From: Sinorhizobium fredii USDA 257 | GTDB lineage: Bacteria; Pseudomonadota; Alphaproteobacteria; Rhizobiales; Rhizobiaceae | Reading direction: 5' to 3' | Length of the DNA: 64,000 nt | Assembly: GCF_000265205.3 (NCBI RefSeq) | Contig: NC_018000.1 | Coordinates: 4,774,001 to 4,838,000 of the forward strand | Shown here: positions 46,829 to 57,534 of the stretch, piece after piece | Numbering within the stretch: the stretch's first letter is position 1 | Layout of the letters: the number at the start of each line of letters is the position of its first letter | Notes under the pieces: generated by a model | Told to the model about the DNA's origin: nothing | What the model saw: only the letters and a program-made list of their open reading frames with translations | Databases searched by the model: none | Program-made: the position numbers and the translations under genes

Positions 46829-48034
46829 ATGACCGCGACACCCGCATGGACAATCCAGAAACCCACCGCCCTGCTCGTTCTGGCCGACGGCACGGTGATC
46901 GAAGGCAAGGGCATCGGCGCAACCGGCAAGGTCCAGGCCGAGGTCTGCTTCAACACGGCGCTGACCGGGTATCAGGAAATCCTGACGGACCCTTCCTATC
47001 TCGGCCAGATCGTCACCTTCACCTTCCCGCATATCGGCAATATCGGCGCCAATGATGAGGACATCGAGGATCTGACGCCGGCGGCCCGCCACGGCGCCGT
47101 AGGGGTCATCTTCAAGGCCGACATCACCGATCCTTCCAACTATCGCGCCGCCAAGCACCTCGACGCCTGGCTGAAGGCGCGCGGCGTCATCGGGCTTTGC
47201 GGCATCGATACGCGGGCGCTGACCGCCTGGATCCGCGAGAACGGCATGCCGAACGCCGTCATCGCCCATGATCCGGCCGGCGTCTTCGACATCGAGACGC
47301 TGAAGGCGGAAGCAAAAGCCTGGGGCGGCCTCGAGGGACTCGATCTTGCCAAGGTTGCGACCTCAGGCCAGTCCTATCGCTGGACCGAGAAGCCCTGGGT
47401 GTGGAACGAAGGTCACTCGACACTCGGCGAAACCGAAGCCGCCTATCACGTCGTGGCGCTCGACTACGGCGTCAAGCGCAACATCCTGCGCCTTTTCGCC
47501 GGCCTCGATTGCCGGGTCACGGTCGTTCCGGCCGAGACGAGCGCTGAGGAAGTCTTGGCCTTGAAACCGGACGGTATCTTCCTTTCGAACGGCCCGGGCG
47601 ACCCGGCCGCCACCGGCGAATACGCGGTGCCGGTGATCAAGAACCTGCTGAAAAGCGACATACCGGTCTTCGGGATCTGCCTCGGTCACCAGATGCTGGC
47701 GCTGGCGCTCGGCGCCAAGACCGAGAAGATGCATCAGGGGCACCACGGCGCCAATCATCCGGTCAAGGACCACACGACCGGCAAGGTCGAGATCGTCTCG
47801 ATGAACCACGGCTTCGCGGTCGATTCGAAGTCGCTGCCGGAAGGCGTTGAAGAGACTCACGTTTCGCTCTTCGACGGCACCAATTGCGGCCTGCGCGTCA
47901 ATGGTAAATCGGTTTTCTCGGTCCAGCACCACCCGGAAGCCTCGCCCGGGCCGCAGGACAGTCACTATCTCTTCCGTCGCTTCCTGAACCTCATCCGCGA
48001 GAAGAAGGGCGAACCGGCGCTGGCTGAGCGCTGA
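46829..48034 (+). CDS. carA: Carbamoyl-phosphate synthase small subunit
   Basis: A 401-residue glutamine amidotransferase subunit that supplies ammonia to CarB for arginine and pyrimidine synthesis. The N-terminal CPSase domain contains EVCFNTALTGYQEILTDPSY. The class I amidotransferase domain has LSNGPGDPAA, the nucleophile in FGICLGHQMLALALGA near residue 285, and the His-Glu pair in QHHPEASPGP near 370. AGGAACG precedes the ATG. A terminator follows, so carB is elsewhere. Confidence 0.97.
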   Translation: MTATPAWTIQKPTALLVLADGTVIEGKGIGATGKVQAEVCFNTALTGYQEILTDPSYLGQIVTFTFPHIGNIGANDEDIEDLTPAARHGAVGVIFKADITDPSNYRAAKHLDAWLKARGVIGLCGIDTRALTAWIRENGMPNAVIAHDPAGVFDIETLKAEAKAWGGLEGLDLAKVATSGQSYRWTEKPWVWNEGHSTLGETEAAYHVVALDYGVKRNILRLFAGLDCRVTVVPAETSAEEVLALKPDGIFLSNGPGDPAATGEYAVPVIKNLLKSDIPVFGICLGHQMLALALGAKTEKMHQGHHGANHPVKDHTTGKVEIVSMNHGFAVDSKSLPEGVEETHVSLFDGTNCGLRVNGKSVFSVQHHPEASPGPQDSHYLFRRFLNLIREKKGEPALAER

Positions 48035-48058
48035 GCGCACGGTTCCCGAATTGTGATG

Positions 48059-48090
48059 AAAGGCCCGCCGCGTGTGCGGGCCTTCTGCTT
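48059..48090 (+). terminator. Rho-independent terminator of carA
   Basis: AAGGCCCGC pairs with GCGGGCCTT around the loop CGCGTGT, followed by CTGCTTTG. It is 25 bases after the carA stop. Confidence 0.7.
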
Positions 48091-48115
48091 TGTAATATGG
48101 CCTAGCAGCCGCATG

Positions 48116-49006
48116 TCAGCCCTCGCCGAGGCGAGCCGCCAGGAAATCTACGGTCGCGCGCACCGACGGTAGTTGGCCGCGCCTATGCGGCATCAGGATG
48201 GTCGTCATCACTTTGCCCGCAGTCCATTCCGGCAGGATTCGGACCAGAGCGCCGCTTGCGATCTCATCCTGGCAAAGCTTGCCGGGCAAGGTGGTAATGC
48301 CGAGCCCCGCCATAGCCGCTTCGCGCAGGACGCGGGACTCGTCCGCCACGAAACGTGGCTTTGGTGAAATCTCCACACTCGCCCCATCGGCGTGCTCCAT
48401 TACCCAGCCGTCCGACGTAAGCGACGTCATCAGGCCGTCGTGCTGTGCCAGATCCGCGGGCTCCAGGGGCATTCCCCGCTGGTGTAAATAGACAGATGCG
48501 GCGACAAGCATTTTCGCTTGCGATCCGACGCGGCGCTGGACGAGGCCCGAATCCGGAAGCGGCGCGAAGTGGTCGCGAACGGCAAGGTCAAAGCCTTCCT
48601 GAACAATGTCGACGAAGCGGTCGGTCGCGTGCAGGATCACGCGCAGCTTCGGATAGGCGAGCGCGAGTTCGGGCAGCAGCGGCGCCAGCGAGAGCTGAGC
48701 CGTCGGTACCGAAGCGGTGATCCTGACCGCACCGCTCGGCTCGGCGAGCCGCCCCTTCACGATATTCTCTGCAGCCTCCGCTTCGATCAGCATTGCTGCC
48801 GCATGGCGATAGAAATCCTCACCCGTCTCGGTCACCGAGAAGCGGCGCGATGTCCGATTGATGAGGCGGACGCCAAGGTCCTGTTCGAGGATGGCTAGCC
48901 GCTTGCTGAGCGTCGATTTCGGCAGATTGAGCGCCCGCGCCGCCGGGGCAAAGCCTTTATGGTCGACCACGTGGACAAAGAAGGTGAAGTCGTTCAGGTT
49001 CGCCAT
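48116..49006 (-). CDS. LysR-family transcriptional regulator
   Basis: A 296-residue regulator. The winged helix at the N-terminus reads HKGFAPAARALNLPKSTLSK and LAILEQDLGVRLINRTSRR, followed by the periplasmic-binding-protein-like effector domain (about 95-290). The ATG at 49006 (MANLNDFTFFVHVVDHKG) is preferred to one 13 codons earlier. It is divergent from an SDR gene, with a symmetric operator at 49014-49039 between them, so it probably controls that gene and itself. Confidence 0.9.
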   Translation of the reverse strand: MANLNDFTFFVHVVDHKGFAPAARALNLPKSTLSKRLAILEQDLGVRLINRTSRRFSVTETGEDFYRHAAAMLIEAEAAENIVKGRLAEPSGAVRITASVPTAQLSLAPLLPELALAYPKLRVILHATDRFVDIVQEGFDLAVRDHFAPLPDSGLVQRRVGSQAKMLVAASVYLHQRGMPLEPADLAQHDGLMTSLTSDGWVMEHADGASVEISPKPRFVADESRVLREAAMAGLGITTLPGKLCQDEIASGALVRILPEWTAGKVMTTILMPHRRGQLPSVRATVDFLAARLGEG

Positions 49007-49013
49007 GATCTCT

Positions 49014-49039
49014 CTATCGTCTGCATATGTGAACGATAG
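49014..49039. promoter_or_regulatory. LysR operator: CTATCGT-N12-ACGATAG
   Basis: A perfect 7-bp inverted repeat with a 12-base spacer, containing a T-N11-A core, located between the divergent LysR and SDR starts. It is the expected binding site of this regulator. Confidence 0.7.
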
Positions 49040-49122
49040 GTCCACATTTTCCCGTCTAGCATAAAGTCGTCCACGAATGCACCTCTACCTCATCGTCTGT
49101 TTTGAACGAAGAGGAAGACATC

Positions 49123-49881
49123 ATGACAATCTACCAAGGCAAAAAGGCCGTCGTGATCGGCGGCACGCATGGCATGGGGCTCGCGACCGTCACGCGTCTC
49201 GTCGATGGCGGCGCGGACGTGCTCTTGACCGGACGCAACGAGGACAACCTGGCAAGGATCAAGCAGGAGTTCGGCGCACGCGTGCATGCGCTGCGCTCCG
49301 ATATCGCCGATCTCAACGACATCACCGTGCTCGGCGCGATGGCCGGCCAAAAGCTGGGCGCCATCGATCTGCTGCACGTCAATGCCGGCATCTCGGAACT
49401 GGAGACATTCGACAAGGTAAGCGAGGCGTCCTACGACCGTCAGTTTGCGGTCAACACCAGGGGCGCCTTCTTCACCGTGCAGCGGTTGGCACCGCTGATC
49501 CGCGAAGGTGGCTCGATTGTGTTTACATCATCGGTCGCCGATGAGGGCGGTCACCCCGGCATGAGCGTCTACAGCGCCACCAAGGCGGCACTCGTCTCCT
49601 TCGCTTCCGTACTAGCGGCCGAGCTTCTGCCGCGCCGCATCCGCGTCAACACGGTCAGTCCCGGCTTCGTCGACACCCCGACCAAGGGTGTGGCGGGCTT
49701 GAGCGACGCCGAGCGCGCCGAGTTCAAGGCGCTCGGCGACAGCGTGACGCCGATGAGGCGCAATGGCACTGCCGACGAAGTGGCACGCGCCGTTCTGTTC
49801 CTCGCCTTCGAGGCCACCTTCACCACCGGGGCAAAGCTCGCCGTCGATGGCGGCCTTGGCCAGAAGCTTTCCGTCGCCTGA
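49123..49881 (+). CDS. Short-chain dehydrogenase/reductase
   Basis: A 252-residue classical SDR. The cofactor motif is [20 protein letters not shown] near residue 10, the NAG motif lies in [10 protein letters not shown] near 90, and the catalytic Tyr-Lys pair is in VYSATKAAL near 155 with the Ser in [22 protein letters not shown] precedes the ATG at 49123. It forms a unit with the reductase gene 21 bases downstream, probably controlled by the divergent LysR regulator. Substrate unknown. Confidence 0.9.
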   Translation: MTIYQGKKAVVIGGTHGMGLATVTRLVDGGADVLLTGRNEDNLARIKQEFGARVHALRSDIADLNDITVLGAMAGQKLGAIDLLHVNAGISELETFDKVSEASYDRQFAVNTRGAFFTVQRLAPLIREGGSIVFTSSVADEGGHPGMSVYSATKAALVSFASVLAAELLPRRIRVNTVSPGFVDTPTKGVAGLSDAERAEFKALGDSVTPMRRNGTADEVARAVLFLAFEATFTTGAKLAVDGGLGQKLSVA

Positions 49882-49902
49882 GACGATGTCAAGGAGTAAC
49901 CC

Positions 49903-50775
49903 ATGAGCAGAATTTCCACCCTCGGCACCGGCGCGATGGGCTCCGCGCTTGCCGCAACCCTCATGCGAAACGGTCATTCGGTAACGGTCTGGAACCGCAC
50001 GCCAGCGCGGGCCGAGCCGCTCACAGCGGCCGGCGCAAGCATTGCGGCAAGCCCGGCGGACGCTGTGGCCGAAGCCGATCTTGTGATTCTTTGCGTCGTC
50101 GACTACGCCGCCGCCAGGGCAGTCCTGGAGGAGGCAGAGGGCGCACTCGCTGGCCGCGACCTGGTCAATCTCACCAATGGCACTCCGCGCGATGCGCAGG
50201 AACTGGCGGCTTGGGCGACGGCGAAGGGTGCTGCCTATCTCGACGGCGGCATCATGGCGATCCCGCCGATGATCGGCGAGGCCGGAACCTTGATCCTTTA
50301 CAGCGGCTCGACCGCTCTTTTCGAGCGGCACAAGCCGTCGCTGATCGCGCTCGCCGAAGGCCGCTATCTCGGCGGGGATCCGGGCCGCGCGGCGCTCTAT
50401 GACCTCGCGCTTCTGTCTGGCATGTACGGCCTCTTCTCGGGCTTCCTGCATGCCGCTGCACTGGTGGCAAGCAGCGGCGACAGGATGACCGATTTTCTAG
50501 CGCTTCTCCTGCCATGGCTCGAGGCGATGAGCGGCACCCTCCCCGACCTGGCCGACAAGATCGACAGCGGCCTGCACGACCGCAACGTCGTCTCCAACCT
50601 GGCGATGCAGACGGTCGCCCTCGAAAATATTGTCCGCGCGAGCGGCGAACAAGACGTCGCGCCTGACTTCATCGACGTCATGCGAAGGCTTGCTACCAGC
50701 CGGGTCGACCAAGGGCATGGCGACGACGACATCTCCGCAGTGGTCGAACTGATCAGGAGGCGGGAATTAGTGTAG
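49903..50775 (+). CDS. NAD(P)-dependent oxidoreductase, 6-phosphogluconate-dehydrogenase-like (imine-reductase type)
   Basis: A 290-residue protein with an N-terminal Rossmann fold (STLGTGAMGSALAATLMRNG, VTVWNRTPAR). The helical C-terminal domain is of the beta-hydroxyacid dehydrogenase/imine reductase type (LYDLALLSGMYGLFSGFLHA). The catalytic lysine of hydroxyisobutyrate dehydrogenases is not seen at the usual place, which favours the imine-reductase-like branch. It is co-oriented with the SDR gene and probably belongs to the same LysR-controlled unit. Confidence 0.85.
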   Translation: MSRISTLGTGAMGSALAATLMRNGHSVTVWNRTPARAEPLTAAGASIAASPADAVAEADLVILCVVDYAAARAVLEEAEGALAGRDLVNLTNGTPRDAQELAAWATAKGAAYLDGGIMAIPPMIGEAGTLILYSGSTALFERHKPSLIALAEGRYLGGDPGRAALYDLALLSGMYGLFSGFLHAAALVASSGDRMTDFLALLLPWLEAMSGTLPDLADKIDSGLHDRNVVSNLAMQTVALENIVRASGEQDVAPDFIDVMRRLATSRVDQGHGDDDISAVVELIRRRELV

Positions 50776-50839
50776 ACTCAATAAGATAGGGCTTCTTCCT
50801 GAATCGACTTGGGCAATTGCCGAATCGATTTCTGAGCAT

Positions 50840-50868
50840 GAAAAAGCCCGCCGGGAACGGCGGGCTTG
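50840..50868 (-). terminator. Rho-independent terminator of aatA
   Basis: On the minus strand AGCCCGCCG-TTCC-CGGCGGGCT is followed by TTTTTC, 25 bases after the aatA stop. Confidence 0.8.
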
Positions 50869-50892
50869 ACGTGTGTTGCTTTGTCCGCGCCG

Positions 50893-52554
<1,662 letters not shown>

Positions 52555-52947
52555 ATGTTTCTCGATGACGAAATCGCTTCGACGCGAACGGGCCGTAACG
52601 AGGCGCGCTGGGGATTTTTTCTCGCGCTTGCGGCGCTCGCAGTCTGCATGGTGATGATCTTCGGTCTGGTGGTCGAGACGGCGGCCCAGGCGGCCGAGGG
52701 CAAGTTCGAACAATCCGCTGGCGCCGACGCGAAGTTTGCGATGCTGATCGTTGCCGACCCTGCCCCGGCTGCCCCCACCGCACGGGCGGGTCTTGATCAA
52801 CCGCAGACGAGGACGGAAGCTGGCCGGCAGATGCTCGCCGGAGCGACGCTGCTTGCAGCGGCGCTCACGGCCGCCACCACTTTCGTCGTCGGGCGTCGCC
52901 AGATCGCCGCGTTCAGCAGGGCGAGAAGCAGACGCCATGGCCGATGA
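52555..52947 (+). CDS. Two-helix membrane protein of unknown function
   Basis: A 130-residue protein (MFLDDEIASTRTGRNEARWG) with helices at about 21-44 (FFLALAALAVCMVMIFGLVV) and 100-122 (MLAGATLLAAALTAATTFVV). A soluble segment of 55 residues between them is probably periplasmic. No family was recognised. It overlaps the next small membrane gene by 11 bases, so they may act together. Confidence 0.6.
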   Translation: MFLDDEIASTRTGRNEARWGFFLALAALAVCMVMIFGLVVETAAQAAEGKFEQSAGADAKFAMLIVADPAPAAPTARAGLDQPQTRTEAGRQMLAGATLLAAALTAATTFVVGRRQIAAFSRARSRRHGR

Positions 52948-53137
52948 CGGAGACGATCTGCCTGAGCAGCGCGCCGGTTTCCTTGCCCGGTTGTCGGCCA
53001 CCGAGACGATCATCGTGGCGATCATCGCCATGATTGCCCTTGCGGGCCTGTTGCTGGTCGGCAAAGGCTTTTACATGAAGGCCAAGGCTGAGCTCTTCGC
53101 CGCGGAGAAGCACGCGGCGAAGAATGTGGTCGGTTAG
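52937..53137 (+). CDS. Single-pass membrane protein of unknown function
   Basis: A 66-residue protein (MADDGDDLPEQRAGFLARLS) with one strong helix (IIVAIIAMIALAGLLLVGKG) and a charged C-terminal tail. Its start lies inside the end of the upstream membrane-protein gene, which suggests coupled translation. No family was recognised. Confidence 0.58.
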   Translation: MADDGDDLPEQRAGFLARLSATETIIVAIIAMIALAGLLLVGKGFYMKAKAELFAAEKHAAKNVVG

Positions 53138-53311
53138 GACCAACAGGCGTTGGACGTCACGCTCACGCCGCTCACACCCACGATAAAGCCGTTTTGATCG
53201 GATTTGACTTGAAGCGGAGGCGGCTGCGCACCAGTTTCTCCCCAATCGATTATGAGCAGCCAAGCCTGGCTGAGCAGGCTTGCCGGCCGAGCATAGGAGC
53301 GTCGAAGCGCA

Positions 53312-54502
53312 ATGCGGCCCGTGCGTTGGACAAAAACCAAGTCGAGCAAGAGCCGCGCGGCATTGATCATGGCCGTTCTGCCTCTGGCCACCGCCTTATT
53401 CCTGTCCGCCGCTCTCCCTGCCGCTGCACAACAGGCTCGGGAATTCCAGGCACAGACGGGGACGGTCCTCATCGAGACACTCGCAGGCGGGCTTCAGTAT
53501 CCCTGGGCGGTCGAAGTCATGCCTGACGGCGCGCTGATCGTGACCGAGCGGCCAGGACGCCTCCGCATCCTCCGCGACGGCAAGCTCTCGCCCGCGATCA
53601 AAGGTGTTCCGGACGTCGCCGAGCATGGCCAGGGTGGGCTGCTCGACGTCGCACTCGACCCGCAGTTTTCTACGAACCGCGCCCTTTACCTCACCCTGTC
53701 GGCGCGCGGCGACGGCGGTTACGGCACCGTTCTCGTGCGCGCGACGCTCTCCGACGACGAGCAGAGGCTGACGGACGTGAAGGAAATCTTCCGGATGGAC
53801 CGGTTCACGCGGGGCGGCCAGCATTTTGGCTCGCGCATCGCCATCGACCGCGATGGCAGCCTTTTCTTCGGCATCGGCGACCGAGGCGATCGTGATCGGG
53901 CCCAGGACCCGCGTGACCATGCCGGCGCAATCCTGCATATCAATGCCGATGGCTCCATCCCGGCTTCCAACCCCTATCGCGGCGGTACCGAAGGCCGAGC
54001 CGAGATCTGGTCCAAAGGACACCGCAATCCCCAGGGCATCACCTTCGATCCGGCAGACGGCAAGCTCCTGACCGTCGAGCATGGGTCGCGCGGCGGCGAT
54101 GAGGTGAACAATCCACAGCCGGGCAAGAATTATGGTTGGCCTGTGATCACCTACGGAAAAGACTATTCCGGCGCGGAGATCGGCGAAGGCACCGCCAAGG
54201 AGGGAATGGAGCAGCCTCTCTATCACTGGGATCCCTCAATCGCCCCCGGCGCGATCGCGGTCTATCGCGGCAATATGTTTCCCGAATGGAACGGCAACCT
54301 GCTGATCGCCGCGCTGAAATACCAGTTGCTGGCGCGGCTCGAGCGTGACGACACCGGGGCGATCACTTCCGAGGAACGGCTGTTCGATGGCGAATTCGGC
54401 CGCATCCGCGATGTGATCGTCGCACCGGACGGCGCGCTGCTCATGGTGACCGACGAGCCTAATGGCGTCGTTCTGCGGGTCTCGAAGGCGCCGACCCAAT
54501 GA
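53312..54502 (+). CDS. PQQ-dependent sugar dehydrogenase (soluble aldose dehydrogenase type)
   Basis: A 396-residue exported protein. The signal peptide (LIMAVLPLATALFLSAALPA) ends near AAAQQ. The mature part is the six-bladed propeller of the soluble PQQ glucose-dehydrogenase family. Marks are LQYPWAVEVMPDGALIVTER near residue 70, HGQGGLLDVALDP near 120, GGQHFGSRIAI near 170 and EVNNPQPGKNYGWPVITYG near 275. It would oxidise aldoses in the periplasm if PQQ is available. The first 15 residues may be longer than needed. Confidence 0.88.
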   Translation: MRPVRWTKTKSSKSRAALIMAVLPLATALFLSAALPAAAQQAREFQAQTGTVLIETLAGGLQYPWAVEVMPDGALIVTERPGRLRILRDGKLSPAIKGVPDVAEHGQGGLLDVALDPQFSTNRALYLTLSARGDGGYGTVLVRATLSDDEQRLTDVKEIFRMDRFTRGGQHFGSRIAIDRDGSLFFGIGDRGDRDRAQDPRDHAGAILHINADGSIPASNPYRGGTEGRAEIWSKGHRNPQGITFDPADGKLLTVEHGSRGGDEVNNPQPGKNYGWPVITYGKDYSGAEIGEGTAKEGMEQPLYHWDPSIAPGAIAVYRGNMFPEWNGNLLIAALKYQLLARLERDDTGAITSEERLFDGEFGRIRDVIVAPDGALLMVTDEPNGVVLRVSKAPTQ

Positions 54503-54511
54503 AGTCCTACT

Positions 54512-54940
54512 TCAGAGCGACGACCTGATTTCCTTTCGGAACATGAACTTCAACCCGGACCACACCGCGTCCACCGCACAGACCTTCACGTCGATGAGGC
54601 CGAGCGGCAGGAATATCTCCCGAAGGGCATCCTCGGTAAGCGTGGTGGCAACGCCGGAAGCGCGTTTCGGCCAGGATATCCAGAGCATCCCACCGGGCCT
54701 CAGCCGGTCGGCCAAGGCGGCCGCCTGCGCCTCTAGCCTAGACCTCTCGGTATTGAAGCTATGAATGTAATCGAAGCGACGCGACGCCGCACCCTCGATC
54801 GCCGTGGCGAGGTAGGTGAATCCAGGAAAAGCGGCAATCTCCTGCAGATGGGGCGGCACATCGAGAAGCAGCGCCACCTGCCCGTCGCGCAGGCCGAGCT
54901 TCTTCTCGAGCGGCGTGCCGGAGTAGCCCGCTAGGCTCAT
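54512..54940 (-). CDS. DUF3052 domain protein
   Basis: A 142-residue protein (MSLAGYSGTPLEKKLGLRDG) matching DUF3052. The N-terminal GYSGTPLEKKLGL is the family hallmark, and LADRLRPGGMLWISWPKRAS is the central stretch. Role unknown. An open frame continues far upstream, but the 54940 start matches the family. It converges with the sugar dehydrogenase gene, nine bases away. Confidence 0.82.
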   Translation of the reverse strand: MSLAGYSGTPLEKKLGLRDGQVALLLDVPPHLQEIAAFPGFTYLATAIEGAASRRFDYIHSFNTERSRLEAQAAALADRLRPGGMLWISWPKRASGVATTLTEDALREIFLPLGLIDVKVCAVDAVWSGLKFMFRKEIRSSL

Positions 54941-55102
54941 ATTCGCCACCGATCCGATCGTCACGCCACATTCCATTCCGCGCTTCGGAAAGCGACGATG
55001 AGACTTGCCCGACAAAAACGCAACTGGTAGAGCGGCGGTGCAATCACGGGGCGAAGCTGCTTTGTATTGCTTTCCGTCCATTCGCTCGCGCCGGAGCCTT
55101 CC

Positions 55103-56005
55103 GTGACTCGCATCCAGGCCAATCTGTTCCTGCTGTTTTCCGGCGCGATCTGGGGAGCCGGCTTCGTCGCCCAGTCGACGGCGATGGCGGCAATCGGTCC
55201 GCTCTGGTTCATCGGCCTGCGGTTCGCAATCGCCACGCTCGTGGCGCTGCCGCTGGCGCTTATCGAGACCCGGCGGGCCACATCGCCGCTGCCGCGCGGG
55301 GCGATGCGCAATTTCATCTTTATCGGGTTGGCGCTGTTTGGCGGCGCATTGACGCAACAGTTCGGGCTGCTCACCACCACTGTCACCAATTCCGGCTTCC
55401 TGACCGGGCTTTACGTTATCTTCGTCCCTGCCCTTACGGTCGTCTTTCTGCGTCGACGGCCGCACTGGATCATCTGGCCAGCTGCGCTGATGGCAAGTTT
55501 CGGCATCTTTCTCTTGAGCGGCGGCACTTTGTCGGGACTGAACGGCGGAGATCTGCTGACGATCGTCTGCGCCTTCTTCTGGGCGATCCAAGTTCTGCTG
55601 ATCGGAATCTTCGCCGCGGGCACGGGGCGGCCGATGCTCCTGTCGATGACGCAATTTGCCGTCTGCGCCGTCTTGGGGAGCCTGCTCGCTGTTGCCTTCG
55701 AGCCGTTGAGTCTCGACGTCATCGAGGCCGCCCTGCCCCAGATTCTCTATGCTGGGGTGTTTTCGAGCGGCATCGCCTTCATCTGCCAGGTGGTCGGCCA
55801 GCGCTATACGACGGCACCGCAGGCAGCAATCTTGCTGTCCAGCGAGGCGCTGTTCGCGGCGCTTTTCGGCGTCCTGCTGCTGGACGAGGTCATCACCCCT
55901 ATCGGCTATCTCGGCTGCGTCGTCATCTGCGCAGCGATGCTGGTCGTCGAGCTCGTGCCGGAGCTCACTAAGCGGCGGCGCGAGGCGGCAGAAGCCGCCG
56001 CTTGA
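55103..56005 (+). CDS. EamA/DMT-family transporter
   Basis: A membrane protein of about 300 residues with ten helices in two EamA halves (residues 8-140 and 148-285). Typical stretches are LFLLFSGAIWGAGFVAQSTA at the start, and APQAAILLSSEALFAALFGV near 240 with the loop DEVITPIGYLG. Such carriers export small metabolites; the substrate is unknown. The start is probably the GTG at 55103 preceded by CGGAG; a TTG at 55067 is possible. Confidence 0.88.
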   Translation: MTRIQANLFLLFSGAIWGAGFVAQSTAMAAIGPLWFIGLRFAIATLVALPLALIETRRATSPLPRGAMRNFIFIGLALFGGALTQQFGLLTTTVTNSGFLTGLYVIFVPALTVVFLRRRPHWIIWPAALMASFGIFLLSGGTLSGLNGGDLLTIVCAFFWAIQVLLIGIFAAGTGRPMLLSMTQFAVCAVLGSLLAVAFEPLSLDVIEAALPQILYAGVFSSGIAFICQVVGQRYTTAPQAAILLSSEALFAALFGVLLLDEVITPIGYLGCVVICAAMLVVELVPELTKRRREAAEAAA

Positions 56006-56677
56006 CTTACAAGAATTAGCTACACAGGCAACCGAGCTGGACTTACTATATTACTTATTACTGTTCACAGCCACTCTACTCTGCCCCAAAACGGATCAGC
56101 ACGGCGCGGAGGCGAGCAATGGCCAATGTTCTTTGTATTTTTTCTGCAAATTCCTACAGCCACTTTAGCACCGGTCGGCTTTGCTCGAAGGATGAGATTT
56201 ATCAGAGGGTTGCGACTCGGATCCCGGACTGCCCAACATAGAGGCATGTTCGACAGCGACAGAAATTGGCGCAAAAAATCCACGACCTCAGAACGGCCCA
56301 CCAAAAAGCTGTGGATTCAACAGCTTGCAGCGCGTCAGGAATGTCCTCCGCCAAGCGGCGAATTGACCTGTTTTTGAGCAATGAGAAGTCTCAATACCTC
56401 GGCGGAAAAGTTTTGCTTGCCAAGTCAAAATAAACTGATCACTCTTACTGTGTTCGGGCAATTTGCGAACGCGGGAAGATCTTGAAATAAATGCGAGCCG
56501 GAGACGCAAGCCACTCCGGGCGAAAAACCGGGGGAGGGCTATTTTTGCCATCCTTCCAAAGGTTAGTCGCGATAACAGGACCCTTTCCTCAATTGTCGAG
56601 AACTGCCTGCCCCACGCCCTTCTGGGCAAAACTGTAATGCCACCCCTCGACCGGGTGGAGAGAAAAGGACCTGACGC
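56006..56677. other. AT-richer leader and intergenic region upstream of the cold-shock gene
   Basis: This stretch of 672 bases lacks a long gene. It should contain the cspA-type promoter and a long 5' leader, which in this family often acts as a thermosensor. A 40-codon open frame with a strong ribosome binding site lies at 56119-56241 (listed separately). Confidence 0.5.
56119..56241 (+). CDS. Candidate 40-residue small protein
   Basis: An ATG frame of 40 codons preceded by GGAGG with a 6-base spacer. The product starts MANVLCIFSANSYSHFSTGR and ends in a charged part; there is no membrane helix. No family was recognised. The ribosome binding site is the main support, and the frame could be spurious or a relic. 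Confidence 0.3.
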   Translation: MANVLCIFSANSYSHFSTGRLCSKDEIYQRVATRIPDCPT

Positions 56678-56893
56678 ATGGCCGAGACTGGCATTGTAAA
56701 ATTCTTCAACACCGACAAGGGCTTTGGCTTCATCAAGCCTGAAAATGGTGGCGCAGACATCTTTGTACATATTTCAGCCGTGCAGGCCTCCGGCCTGAAC
56801 GGACTGAGCGAAAACCAGAAAGTATCCTTCGACACCGAGCCGGATCGCCGCGGCAAGGGCCCGAAGGCCGTCAACCTGCAGATCGTCGGCTAA
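56678..56893 (+). CDS. cspA: Cold-shock protein
   Basis: A 71-residue OB-fold RNA chaperone. The two RNP motifs are KGFGFIKP and DIFVHISAV. The start MAETGIVKFFNTDKGFGFIK is typical, with AAAAGGAC before the ATG. A long AT-rich upstream region and a terminator frame the gene. Which of several csp paralogues this is cannot be told from here. Confidence 0.93.
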   Translation: MAETGIVKFFNTDKGFGFIKPENGGADIFVHISAVQASGLNGLSENQKVSFDTEPDRRGKGPKAVNLQIVG

Positions 56894-56922
56894 CGCCGCT
56901 CTCTGTCACTCATTCAGTTTGC

Positions 56923-56949
56923 AACCCGGCATTTTTGCCGGGTTTTTTC
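56923..56949 (+). terminator. Rho-independent terminator of the cold-shock gene
   Basis: AACCCGGC-ATTTTT-GCCGGGTT is followed by TTTT, 30 bases after the stop. Confidence 0.85.
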
Positions 56950-57041
56950 GTTCAGGCTCCGTTCAGTTTTGGCCATATAGGGTCTGTTCATCATGAAAGC
57001 CGGGCCTTCAGTCCGGCTCCCCATGCACAGGATTGAAGCCC

Positions 57042-57452
57042 ATGAACAATTTCCTCAAAGCAGCCGTTCTTTCTGTCGCCGCCGCCGCTCTGGTTCTCCC
57101 GACCTTCGGCACTGCCCAGGCAGGCGATCACGATGATGCGTGGGCGGCAGGCGCAGTCGGCCTGGTGACAGGAACGCTTATCGGCGGCGCGATCGCCTCG
57201 CAGCCCCGCTACAGTGAACGGGTCTATATCGATCCGGAGCCCGAATACTACGAGCCGCGCCCGGTTTACCAGCCCCGCCCGGTCTACCGGGCCCGCCCGG
57301 CCTATCGTCAGGTTGTCGTCGATAGCTACGATCTCGAGCCCTGGACCCCGGCCTGGTACCGTTATTGCTCGCAGCGCTACCGTTCCTTCGATGCGGAGAG
57401 CGGCACCTTTGTCGGCTATGACGGCCGCAGCCATTTCTGCACGGCCGGCTGA
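57042..57452 (+). CDS. BA14K family exported protein
   Basis: A 136-residue protein. The signal peptide (MNNFLKAAVLSVAAAALVLP) is cleaved near AQA-GDHDD. After a glycine-rich segment there is a Pro-Arg-Tyr repeat (PRPVYQPRPVYRARPAYR), and then the BA14K ending WYRYCSQRYRSFDAESGTFV with two Cys. Members are immunoreactive or lectin-like periplasmic proteins in Brucella and rhizobia. The ATG at 57042 is preferred over a TTG three codons earlier. Confidence 0.88.
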   Translation: MNNFLKAAVLSVAAAALVLPTFGTAQAGDHDDAWAAGAVGLVTGTLIGGAIASQPRYSERVYIDPEPEYYEPRPVYQPRPVYRARPAYRQVVVDSYDLEPWTPAWYRYCSQRYRSFDAESGTFVGYDGRSHFCTAG

Positions 57453-57474
57453 TCACAGCCGCTCAAAACCGATG

Positions 57475-57511
57475 AAACCCTCGCGCCTCGCTCGAGTCGC
57501 GGGGTTTTTTA
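57475..57511 (+). terminator. Terminator behind the BA14K gene
   Basis: AACCCTCGCG and CGCGGGGTT can pair with a bulge around CCTCGCTCGAGT, followed by TTTTTT, 25 bases after the stop. Confidence 0.65.
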
Positions 57512-57534
57512 TGTCCTGCAAGCAACACCCGCCC

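Noticed and set aside
56288..56770. 160-codon minus-strand frame over the cold-shock gene
   Set aside because: Overlaps cspA on the other strand and has no ribosome binding site or family pattern.
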